Source of the DNA: Chloroflexi bacterium OLB15
GTDB lineage: Bacteria > Chloroflexota > Anaerolineae > Aggregatilineales > Phototrophicaceae
DNA length: 57,912 nt
Assembly (NCBI GenBank): GCA_001567085.1
Contig: LMZS01000021.1
Coordinates: 1 to 57,912, forward strand
Reading direction: 5' to 3'
Shown: in pieces, positions 26,252 to 34,687 of the stretch
Position numbering within the stretch: the first letter of the stretch is position 1
How the letters are laid out: each line of letters begins with the position of its first letter
Translations under genes and position numbers: made by a program
The notes under the pieces: model-generated
Told to the model about the DNA's origin: nothing
The model's database searches: none
Seen by the model: only the letters and a program-made list of their open reading frames with translations

Positions 26252-26998
26252 TTATTCGTCGTCTACATCAGGCAGGTGCAGTTCAGAAGGATCAATTTGC
26301 AGACGTACCCAACCATGTCGGAGCGAGGCGACTGCAGCCTGCGTGCGATCCTGTACATTCAGCTTTTTCAAAATCGAAGTCATATGATTCTTGACGGTCT
26401 GCTGGCTAATGCGCAGTTTGACAGCGATCTCTTTATTGCTCATCCCGTTCGTTACAAACTGCAAAATCTCCATCTCTCGCGGACTAAGCGGTGAATAGTG
26501 TTCATTGGGATCAACCACGTAGGGTGAGATGGCTTCTACGCCGCGATTGATCCACTTTTGCAATGCGTCGCTGTCGAGCTTCTGGGTGCCAACGATATAG
26601 TATCCAGCGGCGGCGGCGCGTATCACATCTATCAGGTCTGTAGGGGTGATGTCTTTGGCGCAATAGGCGGATGCGCCAGCGCGCATTGCATGTAATACCT
26701 GTTCAGAATCGTGATAGGCCGTGAGTACAACAACCGCAGTTCCCGGAGATTGCGCTTTAAGCATACGGGTGACCTGAAGCCCGTTCATTGAGGGCAAATT
26801 CACGTCAATCAGCACAATATCTGGATGAAATTTCTGGGCCATTTCCAACGCAATTTCACCGTCTGCATACGATCCAATAATGATCAGATCATCTTCCAGC
26901 GATAGCGCCGCGTTCAGCCCATCGCGGAACAATGGGTGATCTTCAACAATCATGATGGAGATTTGGTCGTAGCGTCGGTTTAAAAAACGATTGTCCAT
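26252..26998 (-). CDS. NarL/FixJ-family response regulator (DegU-like)
   Basis: A 248-residue DNA-binding response regulator. The receiver domain (about residues 14-130) has acidic E19/D20, acceptor D65 (IVLIDVNLPSMNG) and the conserved lysine in YCAKDITP. A linker leads to a LuxR-type helix-turn-helix (LSPREMEILQFVTNGMSNKE, then QQTVKNHMTSILKKL). It is encoded directly before its likely partner kinase. Nearby Tad genes are candidate targets, because the pair sits immediately upstream of the tad promoter; this is inference from position only. Confidence 0.94.
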   Translation of the reverse strand: MDNRFLNRRYDQISIMIVEDHPLFRDGLNAALSLEDDLIIIGSYADGEIALEMAQKFHPDIVLIDVNLPSMNGLQVTRMLKAQSPGTAVVVLTAYHDSEQVLHAMRAGASAYCAKDITPTDLIDVIRAAAAGYYIVGTQKLDSDALQKWINRGVEAISPYVVDPNEHYSPLSPREMEILQFVTNGMSNKEIAVKLRISQQTVKNHMTSILKKLNVQDRTQAAVASLRHGWVRLQIDPSELHLPDVDDE

Positions 26999-27203
26999 GC
27001 CTGCTCAGACCACAACTTTTGATCACAAATGACCCCGCTAAAATAATTCGTGCAAGGTTGAACTGATTATAGCGCCGGAAAGCCTTACAGAGTATCAAAG
27101 TTTCTCATACTGAACGGCATACAACCGGATTGTAACTATCGAAGTGACTGCGGGACGGGACTATAATCGGCAGATGTTAGCGTGAGTTCTGGGAATTGTT
27201 GAA

Positions 27204-27986
27204 GTGGATCGCGTCGAGCGGAATGGTTTAGTGTTTTATCAATTTGAGGGATGGCGGCAGATTCCTGTGAAACATGGCGTTTTTACGAGGATCGGCGGCG
27301 TAAGTGACGCGCCATTTGATGGACTCAATATGGGTGGCAATGTTGGCGATACGCCTGAAAACGTGCGCACCAACCACGAATTGATGTACGCCGCTTCGGG
27401 CGTGCGAGGGGATCGGGCGTGCAGTGTATGGCAAATTCACAGCGCTGATGTTGTGTTGGCGAAGCGGCCAGCACGTAACCGGCGCTGGTTAGGAACCGCT
27501 GATGGTTTAATTACTGACCAGCCTGATTTGCCGTTAACGATGCGTTTTGCGGATTGCACGCCGATTTTGCTGGTTGATCGAGCAGGCGGCGCCGTTGGGA
27601 TTGCACACGCCGGATGGCGGGGAACTGTGCGAGGTGTAGCGTCCGCAACCGTTCGCGCGATGGTGAATTACTTTGGCAGCAATCCGGCAAATATTTACGC
27701 GGGGGTTGGCCCGGCAATCGGCCCGAATCGTTATCAGGTTGGCGAAGAAGTGGTGCAGGCAGTTGCTGATCATTTTCATACCACCGATGGCCTAATTCAG
27801 CGTGACCCGCGTGATGGCAGCGCGTATCTTGATCTCTGGGCTGCGAATCGAATGGATCTGGAGCGCGCTGGGGTAGGGGCAGTTGAGGTTGCAGAAATAT
27901 GTACAGCCGAAAACGTTCACGAATTTTATTCACATCGTGCGGAACATGGGCGCACAGGGCGGTTTGGAGCTGTGATTAGCCTATGA
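27204..27986 (+). CDS. pgeF: Multicopper polyphenol oxidase / peptidoglycan editing factor PgeF (YfiH family)
   Basis: A 260-residue laccase-domain protein. Family members have been reported as purine nucleoside phosphorylase-like enzymes and as peptidoglycan-precursor editing factors. The three metal ligands are H79 (WQIHSADV), C118 (FADCTPILLV) and H135 (IAHAGWRGT). Where many relatives have a CxY motif in the GPAIGP loop, this protein has NRYQVGEEV. The start is GTG 27204; no in-frame ATG fits better. It overlaps yggS by 4 nt (ATGA). Confidence 0.92.
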   Translation: MDRVERNGLVFYQFEGWRQIPVKHGVFTRIGGVSDAPFDGLNMGGNVGDTPENVRTNHELMYAASGVRGDRACSVWQIHSADVVLAKRPARNRRWLGTADGLITDQPDLPLTMRFADCTPILLVDRAGGAVGIAHAGWRGTVRGVASATVRAMVNYFGSNPANIYAGVGPAIGPNRYQVGEEVVQAVADHFHTTDGLIQRDPRDGSAYLDLWAANRMDLERAGVGAVEVAEICTAENVHEFYSHRAEHGRTGRFGAVISL

Positions 27987-28729
27987 GCATCGCTGAAAAT
28001 TTGAGCATTGTTCGCTCACAAATTGATAGAGCATGTATAAATGCCGGGCGGGATCCTGGCTCCGTTACGCTGGTTGCGGTGAGTAAGACCCACACGCCTT
28101 CAAAAGTTTTAGAGGCGGTCGCCTTAGGCATGCAACATTTTGGCGAAAATCGCGTAGAAGAAGCACAGGGTAAAATTACTGCGGTACGGGCGCAAGGCTC
28201 AAGCTCGCTGGTCTGGCACATGATCGGGCATATTCAAAGCCGTAAAGTGCGTGATGTTGCGCCTCTTTTTGATGTGGTGCAGTCGGTAGACAGCGTGAAG
28301 CTAGCAAGCAAACTGGCCGCCAGCGCCCCCAAAACGCGACGGCTAAAAGTGCTTGTTGAGGTCAATGTTTCGGGCGAGGAGAGCAAACAGGGATTTTCGT
28401 GCGCTAGCTGGCAGGAAGAACGTGCTGTTTTTGACGAATTCGCTGCCAGTATTCACGAGATTGCCGGATTTCGGGCGATTGAGTTGGCAGGCTTGATGAC
28501 GATGGCGCCGATTGTTGAAGACATGGAGCAGGCGCGCCCGGTCTTTGCCCGACTGCGGAAACTGCGTGATGCCTTGCAGGAAAAACTCGGTTTGCCGTTG
28601 CCCGAATTGAGTATGGGTATGACGGATGATTATCCGGTGGCGATTGAAGAAGGCGCTACTATCGTCCGGATTGGTCGCGCCATTTTTGGCGAGCGACAGG
28701 TAGTTCAAGCAAATAATCCTGCTCTATAG
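27983..28729 (+). CDS. yggS: YggS family PLP homeostasis protein
   Basis: A single-domain, fold-type III PLP-binding protein (PLPBP/COG0325) that buffers the cofactor and amino-acid pools; it has no established catalytic reaction. The PLP lysine is K35 in LVAVSKTHTP. Other signatures are MQHFGENRVEEAQ, WHMIGHIQSRKV and LSMGMTDDYPVAIEEGAT followed by RIGRAIFGER. At 248 residues it is slightly longer than average because of an insert around CASWQEERAVF. It overlaps pgeF by 4 nt and is followed by yggT, an order seen in many bacteria. Confidence 0.95.
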   Translation: MSIAENLSIVRSQIDRACINAGRDPGSVTLVAVSKTHTPSKVLEAVALGMQHFGENRVEEAQGKITAVRAQGSSSLVWHMIGHIQSRKVRDVAPLFDVVQSVDSVKLASKLAASAPKTRRLKVLVEVNVSGEESKQGFSCASWQEERAVFDEFAASIHEIAGFRAIELAGLMTMAPIVEDMEQARPVFARLRKLRDALQEKLGLPLPELSMGMTDDYPVAIEEGATIVRIGRAIFGERQVVQANNPAL

Positions 28730-28754
28730 GATATATGACTGAAGGAGTACTGGA

Positions 28755-29000
28755 ATGGAGATTGTTCGCACTTTATTGTATTACGTGCTGCTGGCTTTCA
28801 ACCTTGTGCTGCTGGCACGGGTATTGTTGTCGTGGTTTCCCAATATTGACCGCAGCAGCCGCTGGGTTCAACTGGTTTTTGAAATTACTGAACCTGTTTT
28901 GCGCCCGATTCGCAGCGTTTTGCCCCAAACAGGCATGATAGATTTCAGCCCGTTGATCGTGTTCCTGATCCTCAGCGTGCTGATGCAGGTCGTTCGTTAG
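28755..29000 (+). CDS. yggT: YggT family small membrane protein
   Basis: An 81-residue inner-membrane protein with two hydrophobic helices (about residues 5-27 and 60-80) joined by the conserved loop ITEPVLRPIRSVLPQTGMID. The family is linked by neighbourhood to cell-division and osmotic functions but has no defined activity. AAGGAG lies 7-8 nt before ATG 28755. It follows yggS with 25 nt spacing and is closed by a terminator. Confidence 0.92.
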   Translation: MEIVRTLLYYVLLAFNLVLLARVLLSWFPNIDRSSRWVQLVFEITEPVLRPIRSVLPQTGMIDFSPLIVFLILSVLMQVVR

Positions 29001-29016
29001 TTGCTGGTCAATAGGC

Positions 29017-29047
29017 AGAGGCACTAGCATCCTTGTGCCTCTTATTT
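29017..29047 (+). terminator. Rho-independent terminator after yggT
   Basis: Eight-bp stem AGAGGCAC (29017-29024) and GTGCCTCT (29035-29042), 10-nt loop, then TATTT. It ends the pgeF-yggS-yggT transcript. Confidence 0.72.
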
Positions 29048-29085
29048 CCCGATACTTGCTTCGGGCATATTGCGGCTGATGTAAC

Positions 29086-29114
29086 TTGTCTCGCATGGGA
29101 GAGCGTGCTACGAT
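29086..29114 (+). promoter_or_regulatory. Candidate promoter for the DUF167 gene
   Basis: TTGTCT (29086-29091) and TACGAT (29109-29114) are separated by exactly 17 nt, after the yggT terminator and 39 nt before ATG 29154. Each box matches four of six consensus bases. Confidence 0.42.
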
Positions 29115-29153
29115 CTACGGGTATCGCGGCATAGCTACCTTATGAGGTGTAAC

Positions 29154-29462
29154 ATGAGCCGCAGGTTTGAAATTACTGATGCGAGGGGCGGGGCGGCTTT
29201 AACGGTACGCGTCGTCACTCAGGCAGAGCGTACTGAAATTGCGGGCGTTCAGGATGATGGCGTGCTTAAAATCCGGCTGATCGCCTCTCCGGCTGGCGCC
29301 CCTGCTGCGAATCAGGAACTGGTTGATTTTCTGGCCGATCAGCTTGGCGTTCCTTCTGAAAATGTCGCCGTCGTTGCTGGTGAGAATGGCCGCGAGAAAA
29401 TTGTGAGCATTGAAGGCCTGAGCGTTAATCAGGTGGAAGCTATTTTGCATGGCGGTCAGTAA
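29154..29462 (+). CDS. DUF167 (YggU) family protein
   Basis: A 102-residue member of the DUF167/YggU family, small soluble alpha/beta proteins of unknown function often encoded near yggS/yggT. Family features are the VRVVTQAERTEI strand, GVLKIRLIASPAGAPAANQE and LVDFLADQLGVP. ATG 29154 has GAGGTG 4 nt upstream; an in-frame ATG at 29142 would place that site inside the gene. The last 14 nt overlap the start of the downstream lipoprotein gene. Confidence 0.85.
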   Translation: MSRRFEITDARGGAALTVRVVTQAERTEIAGVQDDGVLKIRLIASPAGAPAANQELVDFLADQLGVPSENVAVVAGENGREKIVSIEGLSVNQVEAILHGGQ

Positions 29463-30048
29463 ATTTTGCCAGAACGCCGCTGCACTGGCGCTGATTATCC
29501 TGCTTGCCGCCAGTTGTGCGCTTGAAGTACAGCCGGCAGATGCGCCAACCCTGACCTTGATCCCTGCCACTGCGACGCCGACGCCAACACCAATACCGCC
29601 GACTGCAACGCTGCAAATGCTTACTTCGCCGCAAGACCTTCAATTAACGCTTGCGCCAACGCGTACAGTTATCGCTGTTGAAGATCAATCCTTAGCTGAA
29701 GTTGATCCTGTAGCATTTGAATTGATTGGGGTTGCCCAACGCGCGTTGGGGCAGCAGTTAAACCTGCCAACCCGCCGAATTGTGCTGGAAGATATTCAGC
29801 CGGTAACATGGCCTGATAGCAGTTTGGGCTGCCCTCAGCCTGATATTCAGTATCAACAAGCACAGGTGAATGGCTATCGGATAGTTTTGACTGCTGGCCA
29901 GAACACCTATATTTATCACACCGATTTTGACCGCGTGTTCCTATGTGATGTGGATAACGAAATACTGCCCACATCTTTTCATATAGCGGAATCTACGGCT
30001 GAGTTAACGCCTGAAGCGACGGAAGAAGTTACCCCTGAAGCTGAGTAG
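29449..30048 (+). CDS. Lipoprotein of unknown function
   Basis: A 199-residue exported protein. The signal peptide ends in a lipobox with C23 (LLAASC) and a Thr/Pro-rich linker follows (ATATPTPTPIPPTATLQ). The compact folded part contains WPDSSLGCPQPDIQYQQ, GYRIVLTAGQNTYIYHTDFD and FLCDVDNE, a pattern I associate with small secreted Chloroflexota proteins but cannot assign to a named family. It has two cysteines that may pair. The C-terminal tail LTPEATEEVTPEAE resembles that of the thioredoxin protein at 4612. It overlaps the DUF167 gene by 14 nt. Confidence 0.75.
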   Translation: MAVSKFCQNAAALALIILLAASCALEVQPADAPTLTLIPATATPTPTPIPPTATLQMLTSPQDLQLTLAPTRTVIAVEDQSLAEVDPVAFELIGVAQRALGQQLNLPTRRIVLEDIQPVTWPDSSLGCPQPDIQYQQAQVNGYRIVLTAGQNTYIYHTDFDRVFLCDVDNEILPTSFHIAESTAELTPEATEEVTPEAE

Positions 30049-30139
30049 AGTTAATCCTCAGCTATTGGTAAGTGTTCCGCGCGGAATCTACTGCCTTTGT
30101 ATCGTTATATCCCTCAACCATCCGAAGCCATAAATATGC

Positions 30140-30162
30140 GGGGGCGCTGCGACAGCACCCCC
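30140..30162 (-). terminator. Hairpin terminator for the NACHT-like gene
   Basis: On the minus strand a 10-bp stem (one G-U pair) runs from 30162-30153 to 30149-30140 with a 3-nt loop, followed by GCATATTTA. The stem is strong and the U-tract weak. It lies between convergent genes. Confidence 0.55.
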
Positions 30163-30186
30163 TGCAACATTCGGGGTGTAAGCGGT

Positions 30187-32859
30187 TTACGCAGGATTAG
30201 GCAGGGGCTCGCCCGTATATTCTGCGAGATGACCTAATCCCCAGAAGGCTGATGTGCGTACTTCCTCATTACGGTCACGCAGGGCGGCATACAAAGATTT
30301 GAGCGTGCCAACCGAACCCAACTGCCCAAGATTTAAGGCCGCCAGTGAACGTATCTCTGCATCGCCATCTTGCAGCGCCCGAACCAGCATAGAGGTTGCC
30401 CCTTCGCCAGTGGGTAGTTTTTCGCCGCGTTCAGCCGCCCATTCTGCCAGCCACACAATCTGATCTGGGGCTGGATAGGCTTGCGTCAGGCTGGTTTCAC
30501 GTCCGTATTGCAACTCCATAAAGGCTTGTTGTGCTGCCGAACGCACATACCACTGCTCATCTTCAAGGAACGCGCGGTAAATTGCGATCAGTGACCATGT
30601 GGTTTTCAAGCGGCGCAGCCCGAATACAGCTGCCCGGCGCAGCATCATGTCGTCGTGGCTGATAGCTTCGTAAAGGATCGGATAGCCCTCATCAGGGATC
30701 GCGGCAAAGGCTTCGGCAATCGCCTGTCGCAGCTGCTCTGTCCCTTCAGTGAAGCCAATAAGCATGGCTTCGAGCGCTTCATCGCTGGCGATGGCGCCTA
30801 GCCCCATTGCTGAAGAAAGTTGTACTGTTGATATCTGGTCATTCAGCAGCGGTTTCAGGTCTTTGATTGCTTCTGCGTCGCCTAACGCGCCCATACAGAG
30901 GCAGCCAAGACGACGAACGTCAGCATTTAACGTGCGCACGGCGCGGCGGAAAATGATCAATGTTCCCCGATCTCGGGTATCGAGCAGAGCGGCAGCGATC
31001 CGATCTCTTGACAGCGCGAACTGGTTGGGGGCGATCAGGTAGGTGCTTAACAGGCGCAGCACATCGCCACGCCACGCAGCGTCTGGGCTGGCGTAAGTCA
31101 TCCATCGCGCAACAGTGAGCAGGTTTGATTGTAAGATGTCGGGCGGAGCGGTGAGGCGTTTTTTCACTAATGCGTCTACAGGGCTGTGCAGCGCCATATA
31201 GCCTACAGCTTGTGACCAGGCAGGCTGATTGAAACGGCTGGATTGCTCATCCTGTGTGACTCCTTTAAGCCAGAGGCTCGCCGCATAAGCCGCTAGCAGC
31301 GGATGGCGGAATTGATAACGATCCCCGCGAAAGCGTATTAACAAGCCGCTGCGGCGTAAGCTGGCTAGCAAGCGACCCTGTGACGATGCTTTCTCAGTAT
31401 CTTCTGGCGTTTTATGTGCTTTGCCTTCTTCCGCCGGCGCTGCTTCATCTGCTGACGATGAGTCTCCCTCAATTCCAGCAATCGAGAGCGCTTGCATGCG
31501 GGATACAGTGATGTAACCATCGTCAAGTTGAATGGCGGCAATCTGCGCTAGACGAGGCAAGAGCAGGGTTAAAGACTCATCTTTGGGGACAAGTTTGCTG
31601 AATGCTGCGCGAATCCAGCCCTCATAACCGGCAATTTCTACTTTGTCATCAAAATTCGCCCATGACTTGAATACAACCTCCGCAGGGTACAGCCCTCGAT
31701 TATTCAGCAAGGCGCGAGCTAAGCCCTCAGCAGTTTTTTCTTTAGCGCGTTTGCTGCGCTTGCCACCGAATTGCGACCACGAATCATGCCAGCCTGTGAT
31801 CGCAGTTTTGATGTTTACGTCGTTCCATGGGCGCATATAAACAGGCGTAAGCCCAAGCGAAAGTAAACCGCCTGAGCCGTTGATCGGTCCGGCGACGATC
31901 ACAAAATTGCTGCCGTATTGTGCTTTAAAAGCTTTCAGCCATGCCAGCGCGCGCGGGCGTTCAAATTCTGGCAGGTCGTCAAACCCGTCCACCAGAACCA
32001 GCACCGTTCCCTGATTCAGACGTTTGTAGACTGCGCGGGGAATGGTGCTCGCAGTTACACGTTTGACATATCCCTGAACAGTGCGTACTAACGGCTCTGC
32101 CGGATCAACTTCTTTGCCAAATTCCTGGGTGGGCGCAAGCAAATCAGAAAAATGGACGTAAACAGGCATGAGGCGTTTGAACAGCGGGATTGTGTTTTTG
32201 AGCGCATCATCGGCTTCAGAATCAAAATTTACGCCGCGCTCATTAGCTAAGCGCTCTTTAGCCCGCTGTTCAATTGTGATGCGCTCTTTAATGCGTACCG
32301 CGCGATCTTTTTCAGTGAGCGCGGCTTCTTCCTTATCAAGACGCTCCTGAATCTTGTCTGGCGGGGGCTTGAATTCAACATGTCCCAGGCTATACATCGC
32401 GATAGTGAGAAGCGCAGTCGTGCGTCCGCTGCCGGGCATGCCCAGCAGGGCGAGCATATTGCTGCCCGTACCCAGCTCATCCATAGAGATGGTAGGTACA
32501 TTGTATGGGGCAAGCAGGAAGGGGTGATCGTGTACGTTGGGAATCACGCGGAAAATATCGTGGATCACCTCATCGTCGGGAGGGGCGGCGAAGGCTGTTG
32601 GAGGGAGGAATCGCGGCTCAACCAACACTTTTGAAAGCGGGATGGCTGCGCCGCCTAGATGCGTGCTTTCAGCCTTCTCGATGACATCATTCACATAGCG
32701 GCTGTCTGCGCTGCGGGTTGCTGATTGCTGCGCGCTGGATGCGCCACCGCGAACCGTCAGTAAACCACGCCGAATCTGGTGGCGAGCACGGTATACTCCA
32801 TACGCGCTTAGCCAGCCTGCTGCAAGCCCAACGCCAAAGTTTTCAAAGTCGAAGCCCAT
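30187..32859 (-). CDS. Membrane-tethered NACHT-like NTPase with HEAT repeats
   Basis: An 890-residue protein. A weakly hydrophobic N-terminus (about residues 7-24) may anchor it. The nucleotide-binding region has a P-loop GMPGSGRTT (140-148) in which the usual lysine is R146, a highly charged insert (about 165-220) and Walker B VLVLVDGFDD (286-295). A winged-helix-like region follows (DRYQFRHPLLAAYAASLWL). The last 250 residues are HEAT-like repeats (RRLGCLCMGALGDAEAIKD, DDMMLRRAAVFGLRRL, DAEIRSLAALNLGQLGS). Such STAND proteins act as signalling switches, including in phage defence and stress sensing. No effector domain or known defence partner is visible. GGAGGGG lies 5 nt before the ATG. 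It stands alone between two plus-strand blocks. Confidence 0.8.
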   Translation of the reverse strand: MGFDFENFGVGLAAGWLSAYGVYRARHQIRRGLLTVRGGASSAQQSATRSADSRYVNDVIEKAESTHLGGAAIPLSKVLVEPRFLPPTAFAAPPDDEVIHDIFRVIPNVHDHPFLLAPYNVPTISMDELGTGSNMLALLGMPGSGRTTALLTIAMYSLGHVEFKPPPDKIQERLDKEEAALTEKDRAVRIKERITIEQRAKERLANERGVNFDSEADDALKNTIPLFKRLMPVYVHFSDLLAPTQEFGKEVDPAEPLVRTVQGYVKRVTASTIPRAVYKRLNQGTVLVLVDGFDDLPEFERPRALAWLKAFKAQYGSNFVIVAGPINGSGGLLSLGLTPVYMRPWNDVNIKTAITGWHDSWSQFGGKRSKRAKEKTAEGLARALLNNRGLYPAEVVFKSWANFDDKVEIAGYEGWIRAAFSKLVPKDESLTLLLPRLAQIAAIQLDDGYITVSRMQALSIAGIEGDSSSADEAAPAEEGKAHKTPEDTEKASSQGRLLASLRRSGLLIRFRGDRYQFRHPLLAAYAASLWLKGVTQDEQSSRFNQPAWSQAVGYMALHSPVDALVKKRLTAPPDILQSNLLTVARWMTYASPDAAWRGDVLRLLSTYLIAPNQFALSRDRIAAALLDTRDRGTLIIFRRAVRTLNADVRRLGCLCMGALGDAEAIKDLKPLLNDQISTVQLSSAMGLGAIASDEALEAMLIGFTEGTEQLRQAIAEAFAAIPDEGYPILYEAISHDDMMLRRAAVFGLRRLKTTWSLIAIYRAFLEDEQWYVRSAAQQAFMELQYGRETSLTQAYPAPDQIVWLAEWAAERGEKLPTGEGATSMLVRALQDGDAEIRSLAALNLGQLGSVGTLKSLYAALRDRNEEVRTSAFWGLGHLAEYTGEPLPNPA

Positions 32860-33031
32860 TAATCCCCTCCGTCCACCGCATCAGGTAGCAACTTAATAAA
32901 CAAATTTTACGCTTCTGCCCTGTATTGATTTTGTTAGGAAATCTCCATGTCTATAACCTTGAGAAAATGAAACACCGCAACGCCATACAATAAAAGGGCA
33001 GTATAAACCTGATGAAGGATGCGATATTCGC

Positions 33032-34687
33032 ATGTCAGCAGCAAACAATATGAGAGAGAGTTCTGCGCTGCGTGCTCAACCGGTTATAGGCTGGGACAGC
33101 GTGTATATCATAGGCGCAGAGTGGCGCTGGTTGATGCTTGTTGGCGGCTTGTTAGTGCTGCTGGCGTTCTTTCCTTTGCTGTGGCTATCGGTAACTGTCA
33201 ACCCCGATTGGCAGTTCATGGGAACCTTGCATAATTTTTGGGATGGGGGTTCTTATTTTTCCAAAATGCAGCTTGGGGTGGCTGGCGATTGGTTGGTGAC
33301 ATTCCAGCATACCGCTGAGCCACATTCCGGCGCGCTGATTCAAACCTTGTACCCGCTGCTAGGGCATGTTTCGCGCTGGACTTCGATTCCGCTGCTGGTG
33401 CTGTTTCACGTGGCGCGGGCATTTGCAGCGCTGTTCATGTATGCGGCTTTATACGTGTTTGGCGCGGTGGTTTGGTCACGCATAAATACGCGCCGCCTGT
33501 TTTTCCTGCTCGCATCTCTTGGCGCGGGGTTTGGTTGGGCGTTAGCCCCGGCATTAGGCGTGGTTGATTTCCCAGATTTCACGCTGATTCCCGAAGCGTT
33601 TCCGTTTTATAGCACCTTGATGAATGTGCATTTCCCGCTGACGATTGGCTGCCTTGCGCTGCTCATCGGGGTGTTGATTCTTGCGCTGCGTCCCGGAAAT
33701 AATCAAGCACAGGCGCCGCACTATGGGTGGGCAGCGGCGCTATGCCTGAGCGTGATCATTGGCTTTTTATACCCGCAGGCGATGATGCCAGTCGGCGCGG
33801 CGCTGATACTGTTTACGGGTATCGTGTTCCTGCGCCAGCGCAAGCTGCCTGCTTACCTCGTTCGTTACGGCGCTGCCCTGATTTTGCCGCTGATTCCTAT
33901 GGCGGTTTATCTGGTGTTGGTGGTCAGCACGAATCCTGCGATGCAAATTTGGAACCGCCAGAACGTGACTGCTGCGCCAAACCCGCTGTACTTCCTGCTT
34001 GGTTTTGGGCTGCCTTTAATTGTTGCGCTGCCAGGAATTTTTCGGGCGGTGAGGCGCTTTGAGCAGGATGGCGATCGTTTCATGCTGCTATGGCTGCTGT
34101 GTATCATCGCCTTCGTGTATTTGCCGACCAATATCCAGCGTCGTTTCAGCGTTGGGATCATGATCCCGATAACCTATTTCGCGGTACGTGCGCTGCAAGA
34201 ATTCTGGTATCCGCGTATGAAACGCAGCGGAAAAAGATTGTTCACTGTGGCGGTGTTTTCGATTTCCGTGATTAGCCCGCTGATCGTGCTTGTGCTGCCG
34301 GTGCTGCCTGCGGCGCGTGCCCCTGAGCTGGCATCCGGAGTACTTCTTGAAGCTGATTATGTAGATGCGTTTAACTGGCTGGCGCGGCGTGATGGTGATG
34401 GCGTCGTGCTGGCTGCGCCTGTTGTTGGGGCATGGATCCCCGGTTACACTGGTCTGCGCGTTGTTTACGGGCATCCCTATGAAACCTTAAACGCTGAGGC
34501 AAAAAAACGGCAAGTTGAGGCGTGGTATGCTGCGGGAGATAGCGCGGATTGCAGCCAACTGCTTCAGGAAAACAGTGTGCAATATGTGCTGCTTGGCCCT
34601 CAGGAAGCCCGGTTTGGGGAGGGACAATGTGTGGAAAGCCTGCGCCGGATCGCACAATTTGGTGATGTAACCCTCTATGGTACGTAG
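33032..34687 (+). CDS. Polytopic membrane protein, GT-C glycosyltransferase-like
   Basis: A 551-residue protein with roughly ten predicted membrane helices. The first outside loop carries an acidic motif, HNFWDGGSYFSKMQLG, similar to the catalytic aspartate loop of GT-C enzymes that use polyprenyl-phosphate sugars. The last 130 residues form a soluble extracytoplasmic domain (VLLEADYVDAFNWLARRDGD, VQYVLLGPQEARFG) of the type seen in oligosaccharyl or mannosyltransferase-like proteins. The substrate is unknown. It opens the 33-46 kb array, and the next gene starts 11 nt before its stop. Confidence 0.75.
   Translation: MSAANNMRESSALRAQPVIGWDSVYIIGAEWRWLMLVGGLLVLLAFFPLLWLSVTVNPDWQFMGTLHNFWDGGSYFSKMQLGVAGDWLVTFQHTAEPHSGALIQTLYPLLGHVSRWTSIPLLVLFHVARAFAALFMYAALYVFGAVVWSRINTRRLFFLLASLGAGFGWALAPALGVVDFPDFTLIPEAFPFYSTLMNVHFPLTIGCLALLIGVLILALRPGNNQAQAPHYGWAAALCLSVIIGFLYPQAMMPVGAALILFTGIVFLRQRKLPAYLVRYGAALILPLIPMAVYLVLVVSTNPAMQIWNRQNVTAAPNPLYFLLGFGLPLIVALPGIFRAVRRFEQDGDRFMLLWLLCIIAFVYLPTNIQRRFSVGIMIPITYFAVRALQEFWYPRMKRSGKRLFTVAVFSISVISPLIVLVLPVLPAARAPELASGVLLEADYVDAFNWLARRDGDGVVLAAPVVGAWIPGYTGLRVVYGHPYETLNAEAKKRQVEAWYAAGDSADCSQLLQENSVQYVLLGPQEARFGEGQCVESLRRIAQFGDVTLYGT

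Noticed and set aside
27130..27167. TATAAT at 27162-27167 considered as the pgeF promoter
   Set aside because: The nearest TTG-type -35 box is 26 nt away, too far; no other -35 element was found.
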